Shown here in pieces: positions 8,545-16,683 of a stretch of 32,112 bases of DNA. The notes under the pieces are model-generated. The model did no database searches, was not told the DNA's origin, and saw only the letters and a program-made list of their open reading frames with translations. This stretch comes from an uncultured Ellagibacter sp. (lineage in GTDB: Bacteria > Actinomycetota > Coriobacteriia > Coriobacteriales > Eggerthellaceae): NCBI RefSeq assembly GCF_934636505.1, contig NZ_CAKUAL010000017.1:1-32112 (forward strand). Reading direction: 5' to 3'. Each line of letters opens with the position of its first letter. The stretch's first letter is position 1. A program made the position numbers and the translations under genes.

Positions 8545-8979
8545 CTATCCCCCACACACCTCGCGCGATACTTTATACAGCTCGGCGAAGTCCTCGGAAA
8601 GGCGGAGCGTTATATCCCCTCCATCTCCTTGCAGGTCAACGTCAAAAGAATCGGCAGAATCCGGGTCGAAGCCCTCAAAAGGAAACACATAGAAGTGCGC
8701 CTTCTGCGGAACAAGCGCCTCGAACCTTATCGTTCCCGTCTCGTCGGTGGTATGCAATTCGGCAATCTCGTTCGTCGGCTGAGCCAGGCAGCCTGAAACA
8801 ACTTTAATGTCTGCCGCCGGATTACCGTCTGGTAAAAGAAACGAGATAGAGAACGGAGCGAGCATTTCGGCATCATTGCCAGGTTGAGGTTGGTCGATAG
8901 CCTGCCCCGCGCATCCGGAGAAGCCGCACGCAAGCGCAAGGGCGGCAAGGGTTGTGAAAACGCGCCGTGAGATGTTCAT
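8545..8979 (-). CDS. Small lipoprotein with a carboxypeptidase-regulatory-like beta domain
   Basis: A 144-residue predicted lipoprotein: MNISRR, a hydrophobic segment and a lipobox ending FSGC, then a short linker. The mature part has the rhythm of a transthyretin/carboxypeptidase-regulatory-like beta sandwich (FSISFLLPDGNPAADIKV, then TTDETGTIRFEALVP and FYVFPFEGFD). Such domains usually act as surface binding or spacer modules; no enzyme residues are apparent. The ATG at 8979 has AAGGAG about 7 nt upstream. It has its own predicted promoter and is separated by 267 nt from the metalloprotease gene on the same strand. It shares its lipobox DNA with the lipoprotein at 6795-7688, suggesting duplication or recombination between the two signal regions. 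Function unknown. Confidence 0.75.
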   Translation of the reverse strand: MNISRRVFTTLAALALACGFSGCAGQAIDQPQPGNDAEMLAPFSISFLLPDGNPAADIKVVSGCLAQPTNEIAELHTTDETGTIRFEALVPQKAHFYVFPFEGFDPDSADSFDVDLQGDGGDITLRLSEDFAELYKVSREVCGG

Positions 8980-9075
8980 AGCGTCTCCTTTGTCTTAGGC
9001 AGCTGCCAGCCTTATGCAAGGCCGACCGACGTTTCGTTCTCGGTGCGAGTATCGCATTGTCCTCAGACTGACATA

Positions 9076-9105
9076 ATAATACGTGGAGACATGCCGAAGC
9101 GTCAA
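9076..9105 (-). promoter_or_regulatory. Predicted promoter of the small lipoprotein gene
   Basis: On the minus strand TTGACG (9100-9105), an 18-nt spacer and TATTAT (9076-9081) match the consensus at 5 of 6 in each box. The predicted start of transcription near 9069 leaves a leader of about 90 nt, which is rather long, before the ATG at 8979. Confidence 0.6.
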
Positions 9106-9173
9106 TGTGCGGCAGGATAGGAAGTCGCAAAACACCTGGTAATACGGCTGTTTTCCCTTTTTGATTGTTCCCT

Positions 9174-12100
9174 TTACTTCAGATGCAGCGGCTTCATCTG
9201 CGGGGTGATGGGGCCGGACACGCGCTGCTCGAGGCGCGCGCAATCGCAGTCGATCACCCACTCGTAGAAGGCCCTGAAGATGTCGCGCTCGCCTAAGCCC
9301 TCGCGATAGCGCACGCTGTCGGTCAGCTCCACGCGCCCGGCGCCTTCCTTCACACGCACCATGCGCGCGCCCTCGCCCAACGCGTAGGCCACATGCGTCT
9401 CGATAAGCCCCAGCTCGCGGAAGACCGCGATGCCGCACGCCGCCGACGCCGCCGTGATCTCGCAGCCCGCGCCGCTCACGATGTGCGCAAGTTCGCCATC
9501 GGCCATCTCGAAGAACTCGCCGGGCGTCTTGCGCTGCCACGTACGCAACGTGCGGTACACCTCGGCAAGCACATCGTGATCGGGCGTCATGTCCTGCAAG
9601 ATGCGGTCGTTGTGCTTCACGTCCGAGCGCCCGAACAGCAGATGCACGCGCGCGTCTTTGCCGTCGCGCCCCGCACGGCCGCTCATCTGGTTGAACTCGA
9701 TCTCGTTGTACGGCAGCTGGAAGAGCACGACGTTGCGGATGTCGGGAATGTCCACGCCCTCGCCGAACGCCGACGTGGCCACGAGCACCGCGATCGCGCC
9801 CGTACGGAACAGCTCTTCGACGCGCGTGCGCTCGGCACGCGAAAGGCCCGCGTTGTAGAAGCCGATGAGCGGCGCCATCTGTGGCACGCGTTTACGCAGG
9901 TTGCGAGCGAGTGCCACCGACTGCTCGCGCGAGGACACGTAGATGACGCTCTTCTCGCCTTGCGCGACGAGCGTCGCCAGGTAGTCGCCGCGATTGCGCA
10001 GGTTGCGCTGATCGACCACGTGGAGGTTCGTGCGCATGGTGTCGTCCACCACATGTCCCGCCACGGGGAGCACACGGTCGATATCGCTGGTGACAGCCTC
10101 GTCCGAGGTCGCCGTAAGCGCGAGCACAACCGGGTTGCCCATCTGCGCGATAGCGCTTCCGAGCTGCGCATATGCGGGGCGATGGCCCGCGCGCGAAAGA
10201 CCGATGTGGTGAGCCTCGTCGACAACGACGAAGCCGATGCGGCCGGTAGCCGCGAACTCGGGGGCATGGCACACGAGGAACTCCGGCGTCGTGAGCACGA
10301 TGTCGACCGAGCCGTCCGCCAGGCCCGCGAAGGCTTGACGGCGCTCGTCGGGCGCGCTTTCCCCCGTGAGCGTGCACGCGTTGATCCCGAAGGGCGCGAG
10401 CGCTTCGTTGATGTGAAACGCCTGGTCAGCGATGAGTGCGCGCAGCGGATAGACGAACAGGCTCGCCGTATGGTGCGCGAGCGCCTCACATGCCGCATGC
10501 ACTTGGAAGGTGAGCGACTTGCCGCGTCCCGTCGCCATGACGGCGAGCACGGAGTTCCCAGCGCGAAGGCTCGAGAGCACCACGCGCTGCGATTTGTGCA
10601 GCTCGCGGTCGCCGATGATCGCCCGCACCACCGCGTTCTCGAGCGCGTCGGGATCGCTTTGCGCCTTCTGTTCCCATAGCGCGCGGTTCTTCTCGCGCTC
10701 CGCCTCGTAGGCCTCGATGTCCTCGGGGCTCTCGCAGCAGTCCTCGCAAAGCTCCGCGTCGCTCGTGGCGTACAGGTCGGCCGCGAACGACAGGTTCTCC
10801 GGTTCGAGGCACGCTTCGAGCGCAGGGCACGTGCGAGCAGGCGTGATGGACTGAAGCATTGCCTTCACCGACTTGCGCCCGCGCCAGGTGTCGATTTCCA
10901 CCTGGAACGCCGCGTTCACCACGCTGTCGGTCGTCATGAGCATGTCGATGTCGGTGCAGTGGAACATGATGCCCGAAATCGACGTGCGGCCGTTCGTGAG
11001 CGTGCACGAGAAATGGTTCTTCTCGGCGCCGACCGCGCGGCAATGGGTGAGCAGCACGTCGCGCGCGAGGAAGCACGGCGTCGGGTTCTCCTGGCCGAAG
11101 GGGGCGACCTGCTTCAGCGCGCCCACCGTTTCGAGCGTGAGCTCGTCGAGGTTGATGCACGTGTCGATCTCGATGAGCGGGTGGAAGTCGTCCTCGGGCA
11201 GCTTGTCAAGGTAGTCGCAAAGCGCCTTCGAAAACGCGGGGATGTCCTTGGTCTTGAGCGTGATGCCCACCGCCGCCTCGTGTCCACCGAAGCGAACAAG
11301 CAGGTCAGACGCCGATTCGACCGCGGCGAACAGGTTCACGCGCCCCACGCTTCGGCCTGAGCCGCGCGCCTCGTCGCCGTCGATGGTCAAAAGGATGCAC
11401 GGCACGCCGTAGATGCCGACCAGGCGGCTTGCCACGATGCCCTTCACGCCCTCATGCCACCCCTCGCCCGCAACGACAAGCGCGCGCTGGCCGTGGTAGA
11501 TTTCCGCGGCCTGGACCTTCGCGATTTCGGAGAGCTCCGCCTCGATCGCGCGGCGCTGGTCGTTGAGCCCTTCGAGCTCGGTTGCCAAGCGGTACGCCTC
11601 GTCGAAGTCGTCGGACATGAGCAGGTTGAGCGCCAGGTCGGCGTTGCCCATGCGCCCTGCGGCGTTGAGGCGCGGAATGAGCGAGAAGCTGAGGTTCGTG
11701 CTGGTGAGGGGCTTGCCAACCGCCCCCGAGGTTTCGAGCAGCGCGGCGATGCACGGACGCGGCGCCTTGTTCATCATCTTGATGCCCTCGATCACGAGCG
11801 GGCGGTTCTCGCCAAGCATCGGCATGAGGTCGGCCACCGTGCCGAGCGTCGCGAAGTCGACGAAATCGCGCCAAAGGTAGGGCTTGCCGAAGCGAGCACC
11901 GAGCGCCTGCACGAGCTTCAGCGCCACGCCCGCACCGGCGAGCACGCAGCTTGGGCACTTGGCGTCGATCTTCGGGTCGGCGACGGGCACGCCCTCGGGA
12001 ACCAGATCCGTGGGCTCGTGGTGGTCAGTGATCGCGACGTCGATTCCGGCCGCCTGCACGAGCTTCACTTCGGCCTTGCAGGCGATACCGCAGTCGACCG

Positions 12101-12521
12101 TCACGAGAAAATCGGGGCCGTAGGTCTTCACGCGCTCAAGCGCGGCGGCCGTGATGCCGTAACCCTCCTCGAAGCGCTTCGGGATGAAGGGCACCGCGTC
12201 GGCGCCGAGTTCGAGCAGGCCACGGGTGAGCACCGTCGTCGCGGATATGCCGTCCAAGTCGAAGTCTCCGAACACGAGGATGCGGCGACCCTTCCGCACG
12301 GCGTCCTCGAGCGCGTCGACGGCATCGCCGAGCCCAGGAATCAGGTAGGGGTCGAGCCAATCGTGCTTGAACGAGGGAAACAGGAACGCGCGGGCCGCCT
12401 TCGGGGTGTCGATTCCGCGGCCGACAAGCGTTGCCGCGACGAAACGGGGCAGGTCAAGTTCACGCTGGAGCACCGATACCATGCGACTAGACGCACGGCG
12501 AATGTTGAACTGAGCTGACAT
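9174..12521 (-). CDS. recJ: RecJ exonuclease fused to a RecQ-like superfamily 2 helicase
   Basis: A single 1115-residue polypeptide. The first half is a complete RecJ single-strand-specific 5'-3' exonuclease: DHH motif I DFDLDG (residues 86-91), TVDCG (141-145), TDHHE (165-169) and the DHHA1 motif GGHE (412-415), then an OB-like region to about 560. The second half is a DExH helicase: Walker A ATGRGKS (663-669), DEAH (768-771), TAT (803-805) and motif VI QMSGRAGRDG (945-954), closest in look to RecQ. No RQC zinc site or HRDC domain is evident. The linker has five cysteines (565, 571, 592, 595, 596). Ordinary RecJ is about 560-800 residues. All motifs are intact, with no frameshift. GAGGT lies 8 nt before the ATG. 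Role: end resection and recombination repair; direct coupling of unwinding and digestion is inferred. Confidence 0.93.
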   Translation of the reverse strand: MSAQFNIRRASSRMVSVLQRELDLPRFVAATLVGRGIDTPKAARAFLFPSFKHDWLDPYLIPGLGDAVDALEDAVRKGRRILVFGDFDLDGISATTVLTRGLLELGADAVPFIPKRFEEGYGITAAALERVKTYGPDFLVTVDCGIACKAEVKLVQAAGIDVAITDHHEPTDLVPEGVPVADPKIDAKCPSCVLAGAGVALKLVQALGARFGKPYLWRDFVDFATLGTVADLMPMLGENRPLVIEGIKMMNKAPRPCIAALLETSGAVGKPLTSTNLSFSLIPRLNAAGRMGNADLALNLLMSDDFDEAYRLATELEGLNDQRRAIEAELSEIAKVQAAEIYHGQRALVVAGEGWHEGVKGIVASRLVGIYGVPCILLTIDGDEARGSGRSVGRVNLFAAVESASDLLVRFGGHEAAVGITLKTKDIPAFSKALCDYLDKLPEDDFHPLIEIDTCINLDELTLETVGALKQVAPFGQENPTPCFLARDVLLTHCRAVGAEKNHFSCTLTNGRTSISGIMFHCTDIDMLMTTDSVVNAAFQVEIDTWRGRKSVKAMLQSITPARTCPALEACLEPENLSFAADLYATSDAELCEDCCESPEDIEAYEAEREKNRALWEQKAQSDPDALENAVVRAIIGDRELHKSQRVVLSSLRAGNSVLAVMATGRGKSLTFQVHAACEALAHHTASLFVYPLRALIADQAFHINEALAPFGINACTLTGESAPDERRQAFAGLADGSVDIVLTTPEFLVCHAPEFAATGRIGFVVVDEAHHIGLSRAGHRPAYAQLGSAIAQMGNPVVLALTATSDEAVTSDIDRVLPVAGHVVDDTMRTNLHVVDQRNLRNRGDYLATLVAQGEKSVIYVSSREQSVALARNLRKRVPQMAPLIGFYNAGLSRAERTRVEELFRTGAIAVLVATSAFGEGVDIPDIRNVVLFQLPYNEIEFNQMSGRAGRDGKDARVHLLFGRSDVKHNDRILQDMTPDHDVLAEVYRTLRTWQRKTPGEFFEMADGELAHIVSGAGCEITAASAACGIAVFRELGLIETHVAYALGEGARMVRVKEGAGRVELTDSVRYREGLGERDIFRAFYEWVIDCDCARLEQRVSGPITPQMKPLHLK

Positions 12522-12688
12522 GGAAATCTACCTCTAAACATGCATCGTTATCTTTTCTCGCTGCGTATTTTCCCACAATCACCGCATGGTGTCACAGCTC
12601 ACTTCGACCTTGCGGGGCAGACGGCCGATACGCCACTCGCGCGAACCAACCATTGGCCCGCCCCGAATACGGAGTCTAATCAGAGCGA

Positions 12689-12707
12689 GCGTAAAGGACG
12701 CGTAAAG
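12689..12707 (+). promoter_or_regulatory. Direct repeat with 11-bp period upstream of ppx
   Basis: GCGTAAAG occurs twice (12689-12696 and 12700-12707) with an 11-bp period, about 70 nt before ppx. Response-regulator sites, including actinobacterial PHO boxes, are often 11-bp direct repeats, so this may be an operator for the polyphosphate genes. The sequence does not match the known GTTCACC unit. The 12522-12763 gap between the divergent recJ and ppx genes otherwise shows no clear promoter boxes. Confidence 0.3.
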
Positions 12708-12775
12708 ATTTCCCCATTGCCCGAGACGCTACGTTAGGATGGAAGAAACGAGCTTAACGGGAAATGGAAAGCACT

Positions 12776-13738
12776 ATGGCAAACTACGGCGTAATCGACC
12801 TGGGGTCGAACTCGGTGCGCCTCGTCATCTTCGACGTGAAGGATGGCATAAGCAAAAAGAAGCCCATCACCTGCAAGGACTTCCGAAGCATCATCAACGA
12901 CAAGGTAATGGCGGGGCTTTCGGCCTATGTCGAAGCGGGCGAATTCACCCAGGAGGGCATCGCCCGTGCTGTCGACGTGCTCTCCGGGCACCTGAAACGA
13001 GCGCGCTACTTCAACTGTGTGCGCACCGACATCTTCGCAACCGCCGTGCTGCGCAACTGCACGAACTCCCGCAAGGCCATCCGCGCAATCGAAGAGGCCA
13101 TAGGAGCTTCCGTGAACCTGCTTTCCGCCCGCGACGAGGCGCATCTCAGCTTCACGGGAGCCTCATGCGATCGCGCGATCGAGAAGGGCACCGTGGTCGA
13201 TTTGGGCGGCGGGTCAACCGAACTCATCCGCGTCGAGGAAGGGCGCGACTTCGACGACGTGAGCATCGGGCAAGGATCGCTCTCCTCCTACGCGGGATAC
13301 GTGGAGTTCGTCATGCCCCGGGCAGACGAGGTCGGCGCAATCGAGAGCGCGTTCCTCGATCAAGTTGCAAAAACACCTGTTGACCTCAAGAAGTACCGTG
13401 CAGAGGCGCTCTATGGCGTCGGAGGAAGCGCTCGTGCCGCCGCAAAGCTCTACGCCCAGATGACCGGCGAGTCCTGCCGGCCGAAAACCCTCACGCCCGA
13501 GCACTTCGATGCACTGCTCGATCTTCTGGAGAACAACCCGTCGAAATTCGCCCACCTTGCAGCGCGTGCCGTTCCCGAGCGCATCCACACGGTCGGGCCC
13601 GGTTGCGTCATCCTCAGCACGCTCATGCAAAAGCTCGATGCCCGCAAGCTGGAAATATGCAAGCGCGGCGTGCGCGAAGGCTATCTCATCGAGCGCATGC
13701 TTGGCAATGCGCCTTGCTCGAGGGTAAAGGCTCAGTAA
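12776..13738 (+). CDS. ppx: Exopolyphosphatase, Ppx/GppA family, short form
   Basis: A 320-residue member of the Ppx/GppA phosphatase family in the ASKHA fold. The phosphate-1 motif GVIDLGSNSVRL lies at the N-terminus, the phosphate-2 motif VVDLGGGSTEL near residue 145, and an adenosine-like motif YGVGGSARA follows near 220. It lacks the C-terminal HD-like domain of the 500-residue E. coli enzymes, as is usual in actinobacteria. It should hydrolyse polyphosphate from the end and/or pppGpp. I use the ATG at 12776, which gives MANYGVIDLG as in relatives; an ATG 12 nt upstream is also possible and neither has a perfect ribosome site. ppk follows after 86 nt on the same strand, forming a polyphosphate turnover operon. 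Confidence 0.92.
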   Translation: MANYGVIDLGSNSVRLVIFDVKDGISKKKPITCKDFRSIINDKVMAGLSAYVEAGEFTQEGIARAVDVLSGHLKRARYFNCVRTDIFATAVLRNCTNSRKAIRAIEEAIGASVNLLSARDEAHLSFTGASCDRAIEKGTVVDLGGGSTELIRVEEGRDFDDVSIGQGSLSSYAGYVEFVMPRADEVGAIESAFLDQVAKTPVDLKKYRAEALYGVGGSARAAAKLYAQMTGESCRPKTLTPEHFDALLDLLENNPSKFAHLAARAVPERIHTVGPGCVILSTLMQKLDARKLEICKRGVREGYLIERMLGNAPCSRVKAQ

Positions 13739-13809
13739 CGCTTTCGGCTCATCGTTCCACGGCGCGTTATCATGAAAGGTAGCGCCAAGAACGCGTCATC
13801 ATGCACATC

Positions 13810-13816
13810 AAGGAGG
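13810..13816 (+). promoter_or_regulatory. Ribosome binding site that decides the ppk start
   Basis: AAGGAGG lies 8 nt before the ATG at 13825. An in-frame ATG at 13801 lies upstream of this site and has none of its own, so the eight-residue-longer reading is unlikely. Confidence 0.8.
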
Positions 13817-13824
13817 CTCTCTGC

Positions 13825-16482
13825 ATGGCCAACGACAATCCCACTTCATCTGACCAGGTCATTCCCGCAGCAGGCAACCCTGCACCCTATCTGCAGAACC
13901 GCGAGCTGTCATGGCTCGACTTCAACGAGCGCGTACTCGAGCAGGGCGCCGACGAGTCGGTCCCTCTTCTGCAGCGTCTGAACTTCATCTCCATCTTCTG
14001 GAGCAACCTGCAGGAATTCTTCATGGTGCGCGTCGGCAGCCTGACCGACTTGTCGCTCGTGAAGAAGCACATTGTCGATTCCAAGTCCAACATGACGCCC
14101 TCCGAGCAGCTTCGCGCTATCTACCTGCGCTGCCACGAGCTCTACCCTGCCTACGAACGCACCTTCGAGCAAGTTCGCCTGCTGTTGAACAAGGTCGGGG
14201 TCACGCACGTTCGTCCCGACGAGCTCACCGATGAGCAGCGCTCCTACCTGGCAGAATACGCCGAAGCCAACGTGACACCGTTCCTCTCCCCGCAGATCAT
14301 CAATGCCCGCCACCCCTTCCCGCATCTGGAAAACGGCGCGCTCTACATCGTCGTGCGTCTCGACGAAGAAGCCGACAACGCCCAAGACCAGGCAAAAAGC
14401 GAGCACAAGAAGAAGGGCAAGAAAGGCAAGAAAAGCAAGGGGAAGCCGGCGAAAGAATCCACGAAGAACGCCTCCCTTTCGCAAAACGTCGGCGCCGAGG
14501 GAACCATGCTCGGCCTCATCCCCCTGCCGCGCCAGTGCGCGCGCGTTGTGAAGCTGCCAGGCGATGGTTTTTCGTTCATCCTGCTTGAGCATGTGGTGGA
14601 AATGGTCGCTGAACAGGTATTTTCCATGTACACCGTGAAGCATACCAACGTCATCTGCGTCACGCGCAACGCCGACATCGACGCAACGGAGTCAACCGAC
14701 GAGAACGACGAGGATTACCGCGAGCACATGAAGCGCATCTTGAAGAAGCGCGCGCGCCTGGCTCCGGTGCGCCTCGAGAGCGAGCGCGAGCTCTCCGACA
14801 CCCTCGAGCCACTGCTGCTCGATCGCCTGAACCTGAAGAAGCATCAGATGTTCACGACGTCGGTGCCGCTCGACTTGAGCTTCACCTGGGGTTTGGCATC
14901 GCATCTTTCCGAAAAGCAATGCGCAGCGCTTATGTATCCGCCGTTCACGCCGCAATGGCCGGCATGCCTCGACCGCAAACGTCCCATCATGGACCAGGTG
15001 ACGGCAGGCGGCGACGTGCTGCTTTCCTACCCTTACGAGAGCATGGACCCGTTCGTGCAGCTTCTGCGCGAGGCGTCGCGCGACCCGCGCGTCATCTCGA
15101 TCAAGATCACGCTCTACCGCCTGGCCAGCCAGTCGCACCTCGCCGAGGCGCTCATCGACGCCGCCGAGAACGGCAAGGAGGTCACCGCACTGTTCGAGCT
15201 GCGCGCCCGCTTCGACGAGAGCAACAATATCGAATGGTCGCAGCGCTTCGAGCAGGCCGGATGCAACGTCATCTACGGCTTCCGCGATTATAAGGTGCAC
15301 AGCAAGATCTGCTGCATCACCCGCCAGACCGACGACGGTATCCAGCACATCACGCAGCTCGGCACGGGCAATTACAACGAGAAGACGGCCAAGCTCTACA
15401 CCGACTTGTCGCTCATCACGACGAGCCCCACGATCGGCCGCGATGCGACGGAGTTCTTCCGCAACATGGCGCTTGAGAACGTGTCGGACAACTACGATGT
15501 GCTGTGGGTAGCGCCCTTGCAGGTGAAACCGCTCATCCTGAAGAACATCGACCACCAGATCGAGCTTGCGCGGCGAGGCGAGCCGTGCGGGCTGTTTTTC
15601 AAAACGAACTCGGTCACCGACAAGGAGATCATCGACAAAATCGCGGAGGCATCGCAGGCGGGCGTGAAGACCGTCATGCTCGTTCGCGGCATATCGTGCC
15701 TGGTCCCAGGCGTGGAAGGCTACACCGAGAACGTGCGCGTCGTGTCCATTGTAGGGCGCATGCTCGAGCATAGCCGCATCTACGGCTTCGGACCGCGCAC
15801 GAACACGAAAATATACCTGGCGAGCGCCGACCTCATGACGCGCAACATGGACAAACGTGTGGAAATCGCCTGGCCCGTGCTCGACGAGAAGCTGCGCGAC
15901 CGCATTCTGTCCTACATCGATGTCTCGCTTTCCGACACGGCGAAACTGCGCGAGCTGCTTCCCAACCGTCGCTACACGCCGCTTGGGTTCTTCGCGCAGG
16001 TGAGCCCCGAGGGCAAGACGATTCGCTTCGACTCGCAGGTGCATTTCATGGACGAGGCGCGACTTAAGGCGCGCATGAGCACCGAGGTGGAAGTCGAGCG
16101 CGAGGTTGAGAAGCGCGAGGTAGAGAAGCGCGAGGTGGTCGCAGCTGCCGAGCCTGCGACTCCCGTGACGGCGACGGCCCCCGCGGCAGCGGCTGCGGCC
16201 CCCGCAGGCGCGGCGACTCCCGCGACCTCGGAGGCTGCCACAGTTCCTCCAGAGGCGATGAGCGCAACGAACAGTGCCGCTCCCGCTGACGCGGCTAGTG
16301 GCTCCCCTTCCGCTGACGCGACCGGCACCAGCGAGCCAGCGCTCGAGCCCGATGTCATCGAGCCCGCCGAGGAAGTGACGACCACGGCGATCTTGCCCCA
16401 CATCGAGCAACCGCCGCACAAGCCAAGCCTGCTCGTGCGCGCACTCGCCGCGGCCATTCGCATCTCCAACAGGAAGAAATAA
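13825..16482 (+). CDS. ppk: Polyphosphate kinase 1 with long C-terminal tail
   Basis: PPK1 reversibly transfers the gamma phosphate of ATP to polyphosphate through a phosphohistidine. The N-terminal motif LQNRELSWLDFNERVLEQ is diagnostic. The catalytic core carries the histidine H492 (KVHSK) that corresponds to the autophosphorylated residue, and H649 (LEHSRIYGFG) with NTKIYLASADLMTRN after it. Two features are unusual. A lysine-rich stretch at about 194-212 (KKKGKKGKKSKGK) interrupts the head domain. After about residue 755, where the family normally ends, come about 130 more residues: an Arg/Glu repeat (EVEKREVEKREVV), a long Ala/Pro/Thr/Ser-rich low-complexity part, and a basic amphipathic end (LLVRALAAAIRISNRKK). 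The protein is 885 residues against about 690-740 normally. It follows ppx after 86 nt and ends before a strong terminator. Confidence 0.95.
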   Translation: MANDNPTSSDQVIPAAGNPAPYLQNRELSWLDFNERVLEQGADESVPLLQRLNFISIFWSNLQEFFMVRVGSLTDLSLVKKHIVDSKSNMTPSEQLRAIYLRCHELYPAYERTFEQVRLLLNKVGVTHVRPDELTDEQRSYLAEYAEANVTPFLSPQIINARHPFPHLENGALYIVVRLDEEADNAQDQAKSEHKKKGKKGKKSKGKPAKESTKNASLSQNVGAEGTMLGLIPLPRQCARVVKLPGDGFSFILLEHVVEMVAEQVFSMYTVKHTNVICVTRNADIDATESTDENDEDYREHMKRILKKRARLAPVRLESERELSDTLEPLLLDRLNLKKHQMFTTSVPLDLSFTWGLASHLSEKQCAALMYPPFTPQWPACLDRKRPIMDQVTAGGDVLLSYPYESMDPFVQLLREASRDPRVISIKITLYRLASQSHLAEALIDAAENGKEVTALFELRARFDESNNIEWSQRFEQAGCNVIYGFRDYKVHSKICCITRQTDDGIQHITQLGTGNYNEKTAKLYTDLSLITTSPTIGRDATEFFRNMALENVSDNYDVLWVAPLQVKPLILKNIDHQIELARRGEPCGLFFKTNSVTDKEIIDKIAEASQAGVKTVMLVRGISCLVPGVEGYTENVRVVSIVGRMLEHSRIYGFGPRTNTKIYLASADLMTRNMDKRVEIAWPVLDEKLRDRILSYIDVSLSDTAKLRELLPNRRYTPLGFFAQVSPEGKTIRFDSQVHFMDEARLKARMSTEVEVEREVEKREVEKREVVAAAEPATPVTATAPAAAAAAPAGAATPATSEAATVPPEAMSATNSAAPADAASGSPSADATGTSEPALEPDVIEPAEEVTTTAILPHIEQPPHKPSLLVRALAAAIRISNRKK
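16108..16136 (+). repeat. Tandem 15-bp repeat inside the ppk 3' end
   Basis: Two 14-nt copies of GAGAAGCGCGAGGT (16108-16121 and 16123-16136) lie in frame with a 15-bp period and encode the repeated peptide EKREV. They mark the start of the low-complexity tail of PPK1. Confidence 0.8.
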
Positions 16483-16550
16483 CGAAAGCGATTCCCAAAA
16501 AAGAGGGGGCAGAACGTCCAGAGGAAGAGGCCTGCCAGGACTCTCCAAGG

Positions 16551-16572
16551 GGAAAGGCAACCGAGCCTTTCC
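16551..16572 (+). other. Hairpin between the ppk stop and its terminator
   Basis: A perfect 8-bp stem (GGAAAGGC/GCCTTTCC) with a 6-nt loop, followed by no U-tract. It probably stabilises the ppk mRNA 3' end or assists the terminator that starts 12 nt later. Confidence 0.55.
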
Positions 16573-16583
16573 GCAAGAACAAG

Positions 16584-16622
16584 AAAAGCCAGGGTGCGAC
16601 TTCACATCGCCCCTGGCTTTTT
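16584..16622. terminator. Strong bidirectional rho-independent terminator of ppx-ppk
   Basis: GCCAGGG (16588-16594) pairs with CCCTGGC (16611-16617), and an inner GCGA/TCGC extends the stem. Flanking AAAA and TTTTT give a U-tract on the plus strand, and CTTTTCTTG follows on the minus strand. It can end ppk transcripts and also those of the leucine-rich-repeat gene coming from the other side. Confidence 0.9.
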
Positions 16623-16683
16623 CCTTGCTCGCAGGATACGGCGTACGATTCCCATGCAGGGCATGCTTCCTTCGCGATTCCGT

